DNA from: Boletus sp. NGJ
Lineage: Eukaryota > Basidiomycota > Agaricomycetes > Boletales > Boletaceae
Length of the DNA: 64,000 bases
Assembly: GCA_019096195.1 (NCBI GenBank)
Contig: JAGTXK010000055.1
Span: 2,356,001-2,420,000 of the forward strand
Direction of reading: 5' to 3'
Below are positions 10,848 through 21,765 of this stretch, piece after piece. The notes beneath the pieces are model-generated. The model had not been told where the DNA came from, ran no database searches, and was given only the letters and a program-made list of their open reading frames with translations. Within the stretch, counting starts at the first letter, position 1; each line of letters begins with the position of its first letter. The position numbers and the translations under genes are program-made.

Positions 10848-11027
10848 CTACTGTACTTCATCAATCTTTTTGAGTATTGCATGTTGAAATTGAATAACTT
10901 CTTCTGACTGGAAAAAAGGGACATTGGATAGGCCTGAATCTAACATTGAATAGGAGGGAATGGTGGAGAGAGTTGATGGTGGAGTGGGTGAGGATGAACT
11001 ATAGGATGAGTTAGACTCAGATTTCAT
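10848..11027 (-). pseudogene. short coding-like relic, unrecognised
   Basis: Open segment of 59 codons on the minus strand, from ATG at 11027 (KSESNSSYSSSPTPPSTLS, then NVPFFQSEEVIQFQHAILKK) to a stop at 10848. The Ser/Pro-rich start followed by an amphipathic helix looks protein-like. It is probably the first exon or the surviving N-terminus of a larger decayed gene. No family recognised, and no neighbour that explains it. Confidence 0.3.
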
Positions 11028-11266
11028 ACTAGCATGCCACTAGCAAGATTAGGCTCAATTTGAGCTTGAATAGCATTTCAGAGCTCCACAGCCTGTGCTA
11101 TACTGATGCTGCTAAGGGCTGCTTGAAGGAGGCTAAAGGTGTTCTGACATGCTGAGAATCTGGGCATATTGTGGGGGGACAGAGATACATGGAAACAGGC
11201 TAGATAACAGAAATTGGCATATTTGAGCAATATTTGGTATTTCAAGTGGAGATTTAATTTGCTGCA

Positions 11267-11714
11267 CCAAGCCTGGATATGGTAGAGGCATGGAGACCAG
11301 TGGTGGCAGCAATAGAATGAGCTGACTGGCCAGCATCAAGCATAGAGAGAATGGTGTTTTTTTGAGTAGAAGAAATGGATCTTATGATGATGTGGTTGGA
11401 AATAAAGAAGTGTGTGAACTATTTCAAACTCAGATATAATATTTATATGTGTATCTTTGTTTGCATAACCAAACATTGCCATTTATGATGGTATTTCAAC
11501 AAGATTGCACATTCTCTACTAAAAGGTGCAAAACTGTTGCAATGGTATTGCTGTTTTGAAATAGACATAATTCTACAGCCTCTGATCCAAATCACATGAT
11601 CCAGAGTCCGGATTGTAGCCAAGAGTGTGTACTTTGTTTGTTCCTACCAAAGCGAAGTGTAATTCCTACAGGTGTTATCAGGGTTAGACATTGCAACAGT
11701 TTTGGAGGTCACTG
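11267..11714 (-). mobile_element. Tc1-1 end fragment
   Basis: About 450 bp, closely similar to 39643-40115: the right inverted repeat, ending GGAGGTCACTG at 11714 next to TA (11715-11716), and the first helix-turn-helix of the transposase on the minus strand (LDAGQSAHSIAATTGLHAS, about 11285-11345). The rest of the transposase and the other end are gone; homology stops near 11267. Confidence 0.85.
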
Positions 11715-11716
11715 TA

Positions 11717-11990
11717 TACTGTCTAGGGGTTTACACTTGTGTATACTAGATCTAATGATATACTATGCTACATATATGATCAGTGAGGCTAACATAAGAT
11801 AACATATATATTAGTACAGCCATGTAATGGAAGGGAAGCATAGCATGGAGAGTATATGAGGTAAGCAAGTCATAGATAGGGGCATGAGGTGAGCATGGGT
11901 TATGTAAATGTGAAAGTCATTGTATAAAATAGTAGAAATAACGGAAAAAATAATATGGTCTATAATAATAGTCACTTTCATTGGCAAATG
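11717..11990 (+). repeat. dispersed repeat R1, copy 2
   Basis: Inverted copy of 842-1206, shorter by internal gaps, again starting exactly at the end of a Tc1-1 element. From 11990 to about 12228 I see nothing beyond AT-rich sequence. Confidence 0.7.
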
Positions 11991-12227
11991 TGTTACTGTG
12001 TAAGACTAATATCCAGCCTACTTGATTCAAGTAGTGAATCCATTATTTATCATCACCTCACCTTTTCCATCATCAAATTGCTTAGCCACTTGAATTTCTA
12101 CAAAGCATATCTAGACACTAACCATTACAATCTAGTATTGACATGGGTAACTCAATATACTAACTACTTGAAGTATATACATAGCAACATCGAAAATAGC
12201 AGAAGTGCATTGATTTGTATGCATATG

Positions 12228-12469
12228 TGGCACACCAAGGAGGCAATGTCTAAGATTGGATCAGAAGGTGAAATAGAAAATGTGAAATGAAGGAGCTGTG
12301 TCACAGCCAAGGAGGTGGTGTTGCATTGCTTAGAAGTGGGTAGGGTGAGGCGATGCTTGCATGGGTGTGCTAGGGGAATCCCATGTTAGAGGAGTCAAAG
12401 AGGAGGTTATCCCAGAGTCCAGGAGGTGAAGGCAGAAAAAAAGGTATACCCCCTTCCATACCCATAACA
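12228..12469 (-). repeat. LTR fragment, family B
   Basis: Matches the first 240 bp or so of the family B LTR (compare 18340-18593). It ends CCCATAACA, the inverted form of the LTR start TGTTATGG, and carries the tract TATACCCCCTTCC. It is fossil LTR sequence whose partner half is not adjacent. The following stretch (12470-12984) holds no gene I can support. Confidence 0.75.
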
Positions 12470-12984
12470 CTCAACGCCAATCACTGTGGACCCTAGTACC
12501 AGCAGTTCTCCATATGTGCTCAACTCAGAGAATGACAGACTGGCAACACCATGGCCCACACTCCACCCCAGTGAGTGACCTTGACAATGATAACACTACC
12601 ACTATCCATCCAAATTTCACTCTCGGTTTCATTTGAATGACACATAACAGGGGCCATTTGAGATCCCTGTCCAAAACAAGAAGGTGGGTGAAATCCAAAG
12701 TCACATGTTGGTGCTGCCAGCTATTAATTATGATGCTCCTGGAGATGGTACTCATAGTCAGTGACCATTGTAGCAGATAGATAACTTATGGATATGGTGT
12801 AAATCTTGTCAGCAATGTGAAGATTAGAGAGTACCAAGCAAGGTTAATAATAGATCATAAGGAATGATCCTTTTAAGCTTAAATTCAGTTGGTATTGGTT
12901 GAGCTATGGATCTTCTGATCAACCCATCTATAGGCTCCATAGGAATATTCTGCATATGTAGAAGAGTAAGTAAGTTCTCTTAAG

Positions 12985-13590
12985 GTTTCTGTTTTCTTGT
13001 ACACAGCCTAGTATTTCCAATATTCCATTTGTCTGATATTCCCAAACTCCCATTATGGTAATATCAGGTCTTCAATCTCATATTACCTTATATGATAGGA
13101 AGCCTACTCTAGATAGGGCAAGTCTATTTATGCAGGTGTTCCCCCTTCATGTATCTCTCTAACCTTGATCTACACAATCCAACCTGAGTGTATATCATCT
13201 CTGCCTCCCCATCAGCTTCTGTTCCTTAAAGCTAAAGCTGGAAGCCCTGCTTCTCATTGGGCTGTTGATCTTCATGATTTCCAGCTTTTTTATTTGCTTT
13301 AGAACCCATTGAAGTCAGGGCGAAGCCATACTCCTTGGTATTGGCGCAAGGTTATAAGAGGTGTCTACTCTATAGAGGTAGAGTAGGTAGTAGAAACCTC
13401 GCAGAGCATACATCGTAGATAGTTGCTACTCTGAGATATGTTGGGAGCCAGACATCCTTGTTGCTCACATATCAGTGTTTCAACTGAATGCTTGCCTATC
13501 TAGAGAAAGGGAGAGTAGCAGGTTCTAGTAACACTCAGATCACCTTTGGTGTACTCAGGTCACATGTCCCATTATTACAAGGTTGTAACA
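12985..13590 (+). repeat. LTR fragment, family B
   Basis: Plus-oriented fragment of the family B LTR (compare 38485-39221 and 59560-60251). It contains the ACACAGCCTAGTATT block, an ATAGGGCAAGTCTATTTATG promoter-like box, the CCTTGATCTACACAATCC leader, and the end ACAAGGTTGTAACA at 13590. Orientation is opposite to the fragment at 12228-12469. Confidence 0.75.
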
Positions 13591-14220
13591 TTGAGGTACA
13601 GTACTACAAGTTAGAACATACCACACAATAGTTGATAATGAACATGGTGGTTGTTGAGGATGAAAAAAGAAGCAAAAGAAAGAAATAGAGAGATGAGCGA
13701 CAGTACAGTACTTCTAGTAACTGTCTATTACAATGAACTTGGATAGAGGGCATCATAGACTCAAAAGGGTCAATCAACAACTAGTCAACAGGGATGTAGT
13801 CTTGTGTTGTGAAACAACATAAGTCAAAGGTCAAGGGTACTGGGTCTTCCAGTGAGTAACCAATGTTGGTTATGATGAGGACAAGTTAAGCCTCATTGAT
13901 CAAAAAGTCTGTAAGAGAGCATCCACTTGAAAGTAGAACGAGAACTTGCAGAGATCTGGAGGCGATGATGTGGGAGCTTAGATTGAGTAGGTAAAAGCTA
14001 AGGTTACATTGTGTAGGAAAACAGTCTTATATACATAAGCCATAGAAGGTTATGGAATACAATGGAACATTAGATGATGAAGCAATGAAACCTGACAGAA
14101 TATGGTGGAATAAAAGATGACAAATGAATAGAACATTGTAGAATATTATAGAATAGAACATCAGAAGGTGGAAGACATTCCACAGTATAGTACAGGCAAA
14201 AGGTGAATATGAACTAATAA
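13591..14220. repeat. possible diverged family C LTR
   Basis: Weak similarity to the LTR at 43047-43635: the block CATCCACTTGAAAGTAGAAC, a following GGAGGCGATGATG and the GTCTTATATACATAAGCC box occur in the same order. Ends cannot be set. From 14220 to 15030 I see only short open frames without coding character. Confidence 0.35.
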
Positions 14221-15030
14221 ATGGCATACAGGATTTCAACAGTATGTGGTGTGGTCTGTGAAGTTGAGGAAGGGAAGACAAAGACAAACATATGTGTGAA
14301 AGAAAGGAAAAAGGGGGAAACTGTAATACTGTTCAAGTCAGAGATATGGTGGCTATGTGGTGATGAGCAGTCAGACAATGAGACTTGGATACATAGTTTG
14401 CAATAAGAGAATGTACATAATTAGCAGTGAGGCACTTTGTGGGCCCAGTATGTACTACTGTAACTAATCATGTGTAAAGTGGTACTAGTGGATTCAACGG
14501 GGTCGGTCAGAGACTTAGAGGTGGTACTAAAGCTATATACTATACTAGTACAGTAGTAGTGATCTGGAGCTTCTAAATGAATGACATGCACATGGCCATG
14601 CAAGTAAACTGCCAATGAGTGATGGGGACATTAAGAAGGTGCTGACATAGGCAGGGGGGTAGTATTGGGTGGTCCTGCTAGTGTGTGATTGATATGTTAA
14701 TGATTGTGTTGGGATATCCCATCATGCAGCATTGATCACATAGAGCAGGGCAGTATGCCCATGCTCTGCTTGTGGATAGGCTACAAGGAAGCTTGCCTTG
14801 TCTGAGTGGAGCTATGGTGGCACAGGATGCAATGAGTCAGTTAGAGATGTGTGAGTGGACAAGAAGGTCCAGCAGGGCATCAAATGAACCTTACACATTG
14901 ATAAATTTGAGCACAATGACTGATCATTCAAAGTACTTCATTGCAAAGACACAATTATATCAGTGTATTCACTTGGGTGGCCATTTTGTGAGTGGTGTGT
15001 GGAGGCCAAGTTCTGGGGCCCCACTTGTCC

Positions 15031-15507
15031 TGTTATAATATAGAATAATTTCAAACTTTTCACTTAGACACTTACTTTTCATTTCATCAATCATTTTTCT
15101 TATCAAGTCACATGACTGTGCACGTGACCATAGGAACAATCACATGACTAGGTCTAGAACCTATGATGTCATATGACATCATACCTCATGTGATCCACGA
15201 CTTATTAATTTCCACTCTTCACACACAGCCTCTTTAATCTCTGTCTTATCATATGTAGTAATTTATCACACACACAGCTTGGTCCATGCACCACTCTTGT
15301 ACATATATAAAGTAGCTCTTTGACAACTGGAATCCCCAGTCTAATCCACTTGTATCCTGCCCCAATAGCTCATTGCCTTGACCACTCTGGTCATTATAGG
15401 GCTAGCATAGTACAGACACGACTCCCCATCTGATCAGTTCAGCCAGAACCTGTGTAGTTCTGCAAGTTGTCAAGCCTTGTGGTTTGGTTCCGAAAGGATT
15501 CATAACA
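15031..15507 (+). repeat. solo LTR, family A
   Basis: 477-bp LTR starting TGTTATAATATAG and ending GGATTCATAACA, flanked by a near-perfect 5-bp target duplication (TGTCC at 15026-15030, TGTTC at 15508-15512). It has a TATATAAAGTAG box near 15304. Internal sequence was presumably lost by LTR-LTR recombination. It is more diverged than the LTRs of A1 and A2, so older. The stretch 15513-16165 downstream holds no gene I can support. Confidence 0.9.
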
Positions 15508-16167
15508 TGTTCAATACCTGACAATGTTCTACCATGACTCCTTCCAGGCTTGTTGTGTTCTGTCTGGACAAAGGATGAGGATATCAGGAATAATGAGTCC
15601 CAGTCTTGGAATCTGGTGGAAAGACGACCTGTGCCTCAGACCTGATTTCACGCTGTGTGAGCTTCTTGTTGGGATTGAGGGATAACTGGTGAGACTAGTG
15701 AGTGACATCTGCCGGACTGTTGATTGGTGTGGAGTCAATGGACAGATACATTGACTTGGATGTGGGACAGTATCTGGAGCCAAATCCAAGTCAGTAGTGG
15801 TGGATGCAGGAGGGACATGGCAAGATGGTGGTATCCTCAAGCTGGTGATGATGGTGTAGAGTTCATTATGAGGACTGCATCAGTCAGTGACTCCATCTTA
15901 TTGTAGTTCTTAACTCTTGAATGTCAGTCATGACAGATGCATGGACCAAACAAAGCTTCTTGGTCAAGACAGGTTGGGTTAGTGTTGCTTTGCCCATCAG
16001 AGAGTTGTTGATGTTTTATAGGACTGGTGTCAATGTGTTACTGTAGTCAGTCTTATAGGTATGTAGCTCATTAAGAAGATACCATATTAGAATGTCATGC
16101 TGGTTGAATGACCCAAAATGTAAGAGCCTCACAAGGCACCAGTGTTTGGGTACAGGTAACATATGTA

Positions 16168-17719
16168 CAGTGACTTCCAAAATTGAGTCAATGTTTTGAG
16201 ATTTTGGAGTATTAGCTATATACAGTAACTTAAGAATATGAACAAATAGAGCCAAAGTATAATTGGGTGCCTAAATGTGCCTGCCCCCAGCTATCTGTCA
16301 AAAAATATTTATGTAAGTTGAGTATGTATCCATGGAGATATCAACAAGTTAATTCAATATATCATTCATTCAATTGTGTAACTACCTGTTAGATCTATCA
16401 AAGGTGGACAGCTGTCATATGTAACCCTTGATGGAAGTATGATAGATGGTTACCATAGTTACTATATCTTAATAATCACTTCAACTGACACTATTTAAAG
16501 GCTGGTTTAATCTCTTATGCCTTTTGAATTCACTATGCATTCTACTCCCTCTTCTCAAAAAGAAAACATTCTTTCTCTGGCCTCTAATGGTCATTCTATT
16601 TGTCATATTGCCTCCAAACTAGGTGTAGGATACTCAGGGATCTTCTTCCCAATAGATCTATATCTCTTTCTGGCTGTTCCTCCAAGCTTTCAACCATGTC
16701 TCAGCATGCTATCATCACTCAAATCACCACAGGCAGAGCTGCCAATGCTGTCTAGGCTACCCATTATTCCTAGTCCAGTCTCCTGACAAACAGTGAGAAG
16801 AGTCCTCAAAAAACATTCATTCAAGGCTGTAACAAAGAAGAAAAAGCCACTTCTTTCTGCAAGAAATAAAAAGAAGTATTTAGCCTTTGCTTTGAAGTAT
16901 CAGGAATGGACTATTGAGGACTGGAAAAGGGTTATTTGGTCTGATGAGACCAAAATAAACAGGATAGGGTCAGATGAAAAGGAATGGGTATGGAAACAGG
17001 CAGGTGAGGGCCTTATTAACAGAGAGAGAGGTTCAGGGAACAGTGAAGTTTGGAGGAGGAAATATCATGGTATGGGGATGTATGGATTGGGAAGGTATTG
17101 GGCACCTTGCAGAGATTAAGGGGAGGATGGATGCCAATCAATATGTGGACATTTTGAAGGACAACTTGCTTTCTAGCTTGGAGGAATCTGAAATTTCTCT
17201 AGAGGATGTGATTTTTCAATAGGACAATGACCCCAAACATACCTCCAAAACAGCCAAAACATGGATGGAGAACAATGATATTCTCCAGATCTTAATCCTA
17301 TTGAACACCTTTGGCATCACATCAAAAAGGAGCTTGCCAAGTATTCAAGACATACCAAAGGAGTATGGAAGATTTGGGATAGAGTGGCAGAAGTATGGAA
17401 CAACATAGATCCAGAGGTGTGTCAGAATTTGATTGAAAGCATGCCTAGGAGGATCTAAGCAGTGATCAAGCCCAAAGGAGGTCATACAAAGTACTAGAAT
17501 TGGCTGATTCTATAGATTTATTATATGATTACAAAATTGAGTCAATAACTTGCCAATTTGAATTGACTATATCTCCATGGATATGTATTCACATTACATA
17601 AGTCTTTATTTGACAGATAGCCAGGAGCAGGCACATTTAGGCATTTACTTATACTTTGGCTCTATTTGTTCATGTTCCTGAGTTATATAGCTAATACTTC
17701 AAAATCTCAAAACATTGAC
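16168..17719 (+). mobile_element. Tc1-like DNA transposon, family Tc1-2, right end cut off
   Basis: Starts CAGTGACTTCCAAAATTGAG after TA (16166-16167). The inverted repeat is about 210 bp, its partner lying at about 17510-17719. The last 18 bp or so of the right end are missing because family B LTR sequence starts at 17720. A transposase relic lies on the plus strand. Sister copy at 35897-37443. Confidence 0.9.
16535..17497 (+). pseudogene. Tc1-like transposase, decayed (Tc1-2)
   Basis: Begins HSTPSSQKENILSLASNG after the ATG at 16535, the usual start of this group, with a helix-turn-helix region to about 16780. The catalytic part follows (KKKPLLSARNKKKYLAFAL, WSDETKINRIGSD, FGGGNIMVWGCMDW). 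The second Asp block reads FQ-stop-DNDPKHTS, a TAG replacing the second Q at 17221. Sequence between this block and the third acidic block (DLNPIEHLWHH) is partly deleted. The C-terminus VCQNLIESMPRR ends at 17497. At least two frameshifts, two stops and one deletion; inactive. Confidence 0.88.
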
Positions 17720-19612
17720 TGTTATGCCAGGTAACAAGTGACACGTTCCCAAGTAATCAACCATCTGGTTGATTACTGGACAAGCTGGACTTAAGGGGAA
17801 AATACCTCCCTAGGCCTGAGTTCCTAGGTATGGGGACCAACAGCTAGCTTCTACATAGAGCCTCTCTTGGGGTTGGAGCCTTCTCTACAACCAATGGCAG
17901 AGTCTTGGACTTTGATGATGGTGGTGGAGTCCAGTGGAGGTGCAGACCTATCCTATATGGTTGCCAGTGGTGGAGTCCTGGGCTTATATGGGCAGAACCC
18001 TGTCTGTGTTGGAGTTGCTGTTGGCTAGATACGCAAGCGAACAGTGAGAATGCCACACAAGTGTGAAATGATAAGAAGCACGATCACAAGCACTGTGGTG
18101 ATCACTTCCAGAGTGGGTGCAGGCATTTAAAGTGAGGTGGAACTGAGAGCTTGGTAGATTACACAGGAAGTTTTGTAGATCTAGATTAGAGTTACATGAG
18201 GGGCGAACACCCTATATATATAGGACTTCCCAATCTAGGGCAGGCTTTGTATTGTATATGGTAATATTAAGTTGCAGACTGAATATTACCATAAAGGATC
18301 AAAGCATCAGTCAAATGAAGAGTTTGGAATACTGGGCTGTGTACGAGAGAGCACAGCCAAGGAGGCAATGTCTGTGATCAGATTAGAGATGAAATGCATA
18401 TATCAATGAAATGAAAGGGGCTATGTCACAGCCAAGATGGGCATCACCTAGAAGGAAAGTTCTGGATGGGGTGATGCTTATGTAGGTGTCATGGGGAAAT
18501 TCCTGGTCATAGGAGTCAAAGAGAAGGTCATTCCATAGTCTAGGAGGGGGTAAAGGAAGAGAAAAAGATGTACCCCCTTCCATAACCATAACATTACCCC
18601 TTTTATAGTCTTGAAGTTCCATCTCAAGAACTTTTATCTCCCTCATTCTCCTTGTAGTTGGTAAGGTCCCATAAGTCATTGAAGACTCCCTGGCTAGGAC
18701 AGGTCTAGTAACTATGTTCTCGTCCTCCACAGTAGGTGCAGGTCCTTGTTGGGCAAGCATACTGTGGATGATTGGAGGCAACCACCTGACAGTAGGAGCA
18801 CCAATAGTGGGGGCAGGTGGACCGAAGGTGACCTTGATGTCTGCATTTGAAGCAGTGGAGGCCAGAGATGGGAGTTCGATGGTGATGAGTCAGTTGGGCA
18901 CCAGGTATGGGATGGGGATTACTAGCCATTGAGTCAGAATGGTTGGTAGGAGAGGCACCTGTGGCAGCCCCAAGAATGGGAATGGAGGAAGGAGGAGGGC
19001 TCCTTGTTGTAGTGAGTTGAAAAGATCTCTGTTGTTGGGACGAGAGGGGAGGCTAGTTGAGAACACTAGGGCTCCCCATTAACAGAGAGTCCTGGTCCAA
19101 CTGGAAAGGGCTGGGGGAGGAACTGGGAGAATTAGTACTGTAGGAGTTCCTTGGGTAGAGGCATTGGAGGTCATGAAAAAAGGGGAGGCAATAAGGGTGT
19201 CATCAGAGGACTGAGCTCTTTATGTCTCTGAAGAGTTTCTATCAACTCTGTTAATGCCTCTGATTCTGTTGACATTCTCCAAGAGTCGCTCCGTGACAGA
19301 AGAGACTCATCAAGGTGAAACAGGGTAGGAGAGCATGGTGGTTGACAAGGGGGCAAAGAAAAGGTGACTTTCCTCTTCTGAAAGGGAGAGAAGAGTGGTG
19401 TGGAGGAGGCGATCATGGGTATTGATGGGCAGAAGGGCAAGGGAATAGTTGAACTCTTCAATGAAGAGAAGGTTGAGAATAAGTTCATGAATTTCGACAA
19501 CACTCTTCATGGCCCTTTCTTCCTCAGTGGTTTGCTGGACATTGAAGACATGGGAACTGGTCAAGTTTCCAATGGTCCTGGTGAGAGGGATCAAAGTGTG
19601 GAGTAGGATCTA
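17720..19612 (-). mobile_element. family B chromovirus, 3' end fragment (ORF3 and 3' LTR)
   Basis: Fossil on the minus strand. The LTR (17720-18593, 874 bp, TG...CA) is preceded in its own direction by a polypurine tract (AAAAGGGGTAA, revcomp of 18594-18604), so it is a 3' LTR. Upstream lies the extra ORF of this family (about 18700-19612): hydrophobic helical blocks (LILNLLFIEEFNYSLALLP, EEESHLFFAPL) and a zinc-knuckle block LHCFKCRHQGHLRSTCP with further Cys/His pairs (CSYC, CTYCGGREH). It is cut at 19612 by the Tc1-3 insertion. Broken, with a few breaks. Same arrangement as at 25255-27426. Confidence 0.8.
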
Positions 19613-20494
19613 CAGTGGCTCAAAAAAGTATTCCAATGTTTGGCTATTTTGCAAAGACTTAACATTTGCAAAAGAACCAAAAGATATTTGTGCTGGCCAG
19701 TCAAGAAGCTTGATCCCTTGAGATTCCAGCCACTCCTTGGCTCTTTTAGAGGTGTGCTTGGGGTCATTATCTTGTTGAAAGATAATGCTCTCTTTAGGAA
19801 TTCCAGAATTTTCCATGGAAGGAAGCAGATTATCCTCCAAAATGGAGACATACTGCTCAGCATTCATCCTCCCTTCAACCTCTGCAAGAATCCCCACTCC
19901 ACTCCAACTCATGCATCCCCAAACCATCAAGGAACCTCCTCCAAACTTTACTATTACTGTTCCCTGAACTTCCTTGTCTTGCAAAGACTTTCCTGCTAAT
20001 TTCCATACATACTTCCTTCCATCTGACCCAATCCTGTTGATCTTGGTTTCATCTGACCATATAACCCTAGTCCAGTCCTCCACAGTCCAATGTTGGTGCT
20101 TGAGAGCAAAGGCTAGCCTATGTTGACTATGCTTCACAGACAAGAGTGGCTTCTTTTTCTTGACTACAGCCTTGAGAGATGCAGACTTGAGAACATTCCT
20201 AACAGTTTGAGCAGAGACAGGAGAAGAGAGAGCAGAATTGATGAGATGGGTAGCCTGGACAGCATTTTCAACTTTGCCAGAGGTAATACTAGAGACAATT
20301 CTCCTTTTATCAGTAGGAGAAAGTTTAGAAGGACATCCTAATTTGATGTTTTCCTTGCCTGGGTGGATTTCCTTGATAACCCTGGCCACAGTAGACTTCC
20401 CCAGACCAGTTTGGAATGATATTTGCCTAGTAGAAAGGCCAGATTCAGAGAGAAAAAGAATATTGGCTCTAGTAGAGGAGGGAGTGGATTTCAT
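19613..20494 (-). pseudogene. Tc1-like transposase, C-terminally deleted (Tc1-3)
   Basis: One uninterrupted frame from ATG at 20494. About 269 residues match the transposase at 40510 with only four differences I can count (positions 8, 22, 76, 123). Two helix-turn-helix regions (about 8-45 and 55-105) precede the catalytic core with D148 (WSDETKIN) and D242 (FQQDNDPKHT). The match stops at LLDWPAQ; the block with the third acidic residue (SPDLNPIEHLW) is absent, and the frame continues into inverted-repeat sequence (FGSFANVKSLQNS). It therefore cannot be catalytic. The near identity with the other copy points to recent activity of the family. Confidence 0.92.
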
Positions 20495-20845
20495 GATGAA
20501 GTAGGGTTGGCTGAATGGTATCTCTGCTCTTTATATCATTTGGAGTTATGTAAGTGACATAATCAGACAGGGTTTAAGCACAGCATCCATCAGAACCTTA
20601 TGTTATTTACTAAATAATAGTTGATAATATCAGGGTCAAATAAGTGTCTCAATGACATATCCTGTTAATATGGCTATAACTCAGTACCATGACAACCAAC
20701 TCACATGACTAAGGGCTCATCTTCAGGGAAAGGGTTAGGTATATCAATGGCCCAGCAAGTGTTAGAGCTAATACCTTTTGGTTCATTTGCAAATGTCAAG
20801 TGTTTGAAAAACAGCCAAACATTGGGACACTTTTTTGAGCCACTG
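19613..20845 (-). mobile_element. Tc1-like DNA transposon, family Tc1-3, internally deleted (1.23 kb)
   Basis: Flanked by TA (19611-19612, 20846-20847). Inverted repeats of about 75 bp start CAGTGGCTCAAAAAAGT at both ends. The transposase reads from the right part leftwards. The 3' part of the gene and the adjoining spacer are deleted, so the reading frame runs straight into the left inverted repeat. Ends look complete, so the copy could still be a substrate if a matching transposase existed. Confidence 0.93.
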
Positions 20846-20969
20846 TATCTCCAAAACATCTTCAAGAAGAATCCCAGGGTCATCCTCCCATTACAATGAC
20901 CCTCCTTCCTGCACATTTCCAGATCTACCCAGATGACCAGATTTTCTAGGTGGTCTCCCCTCTTGAATT

Positions 20970-21765
20970 GTGACCCCATTGGCAGATCCTATCTCACTGC
21001 CTGCATTTCAACCAGTTCCCATCAGAGTAGATTCCCCAGATCCTTTTGACTTCAATCAGAGTGGAAGATCTAGTCCAGATCCCAACCTAGAAAATCCCCC
21101 ACCAGACTCAGACTCAGACAATGAAGACATGGTTGAAATTAAAGCTGCGCTGCCAGAGGAGCTCTCCAGTGAGATCAATGATGCCAAGAGATGGCTTATG
21201 GCAATGGAAGGATATTTCCATTTCAGAGGCCCAGATAAATTCTCAGAGGAAGCCAAACGGCTCATCCTGCTGAACTGGATGTCCAAGGGAAGAGGAAAAG
21301 CATTTGCAGAAGCCTGGTTAACCAGGTTACTCGACGACACCATGCCACATGCAGATAAATTCTATAATGAAATCAAAAAAGCCTTTGCCCTCACCTTCAC
21401 CCCCCACAACACCAGTAACCTAGCAATGGCAGAACTGGGATCTCTTCGACAAGACAAGAGGGATCCAAAGGGATTTGACAAATTCATTTCCCAATTCTCC
21501 CTACTGGTGGTCCACTCTAAACTACAAAAATTCCACTCCATCTTAGAATTCTTCCTTAGGGGCGTTGACCCAAACATCACTAGGCAACTGGTCAACAGCG
21601 AAACCTTCCAAAAAGCCAAGAAAATGAAAGAAGTTTATGAAGTGGCCGCAAATATCCATGGGGTATGGCAATGGATTGAAGGGATACAGAAAGGACCATT
21701 TGCATCCTTCAGAAAAGGAGGAAGAGGAAGCCACCATGATTCCAATGCCATGGACTTGGACTAAA
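20970..21765 (+). pseudogene. gag of the family B element
   Basis: Capsid-type Gag of about 264 residues. An acidic, proline-rich start (DSPDPFDFNQSGRSSPDPN, PPPDSDSDNEDM) is followed by the retrotransposon gag helical domain (INDAKRWLMAMEGYFHFRG, LNWMSKGRGKAFAEAW, ELGSLRQDKRDPKGFDKFI, FFLRGVDPNITRQLV). It ends in a Gly/Arg/His tail. It would form the particle shell in the cytoplasm. This part is open throughout, unlike the rest of the element. Confidence 0.85.

Noticed and set aside
14772-15038. Open frame of 88 codons
   Set aside because: No recognisable motif, overlaps the start of the solo LTR at 15031, and no relative elsewhere in the window.
15529-15906. Overlapping open frames on both strands (103 and 60 codons)
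   Set aside because: Ser/Pro/Thr-rich without conserved blocks and no splice pattern; too weak to call.
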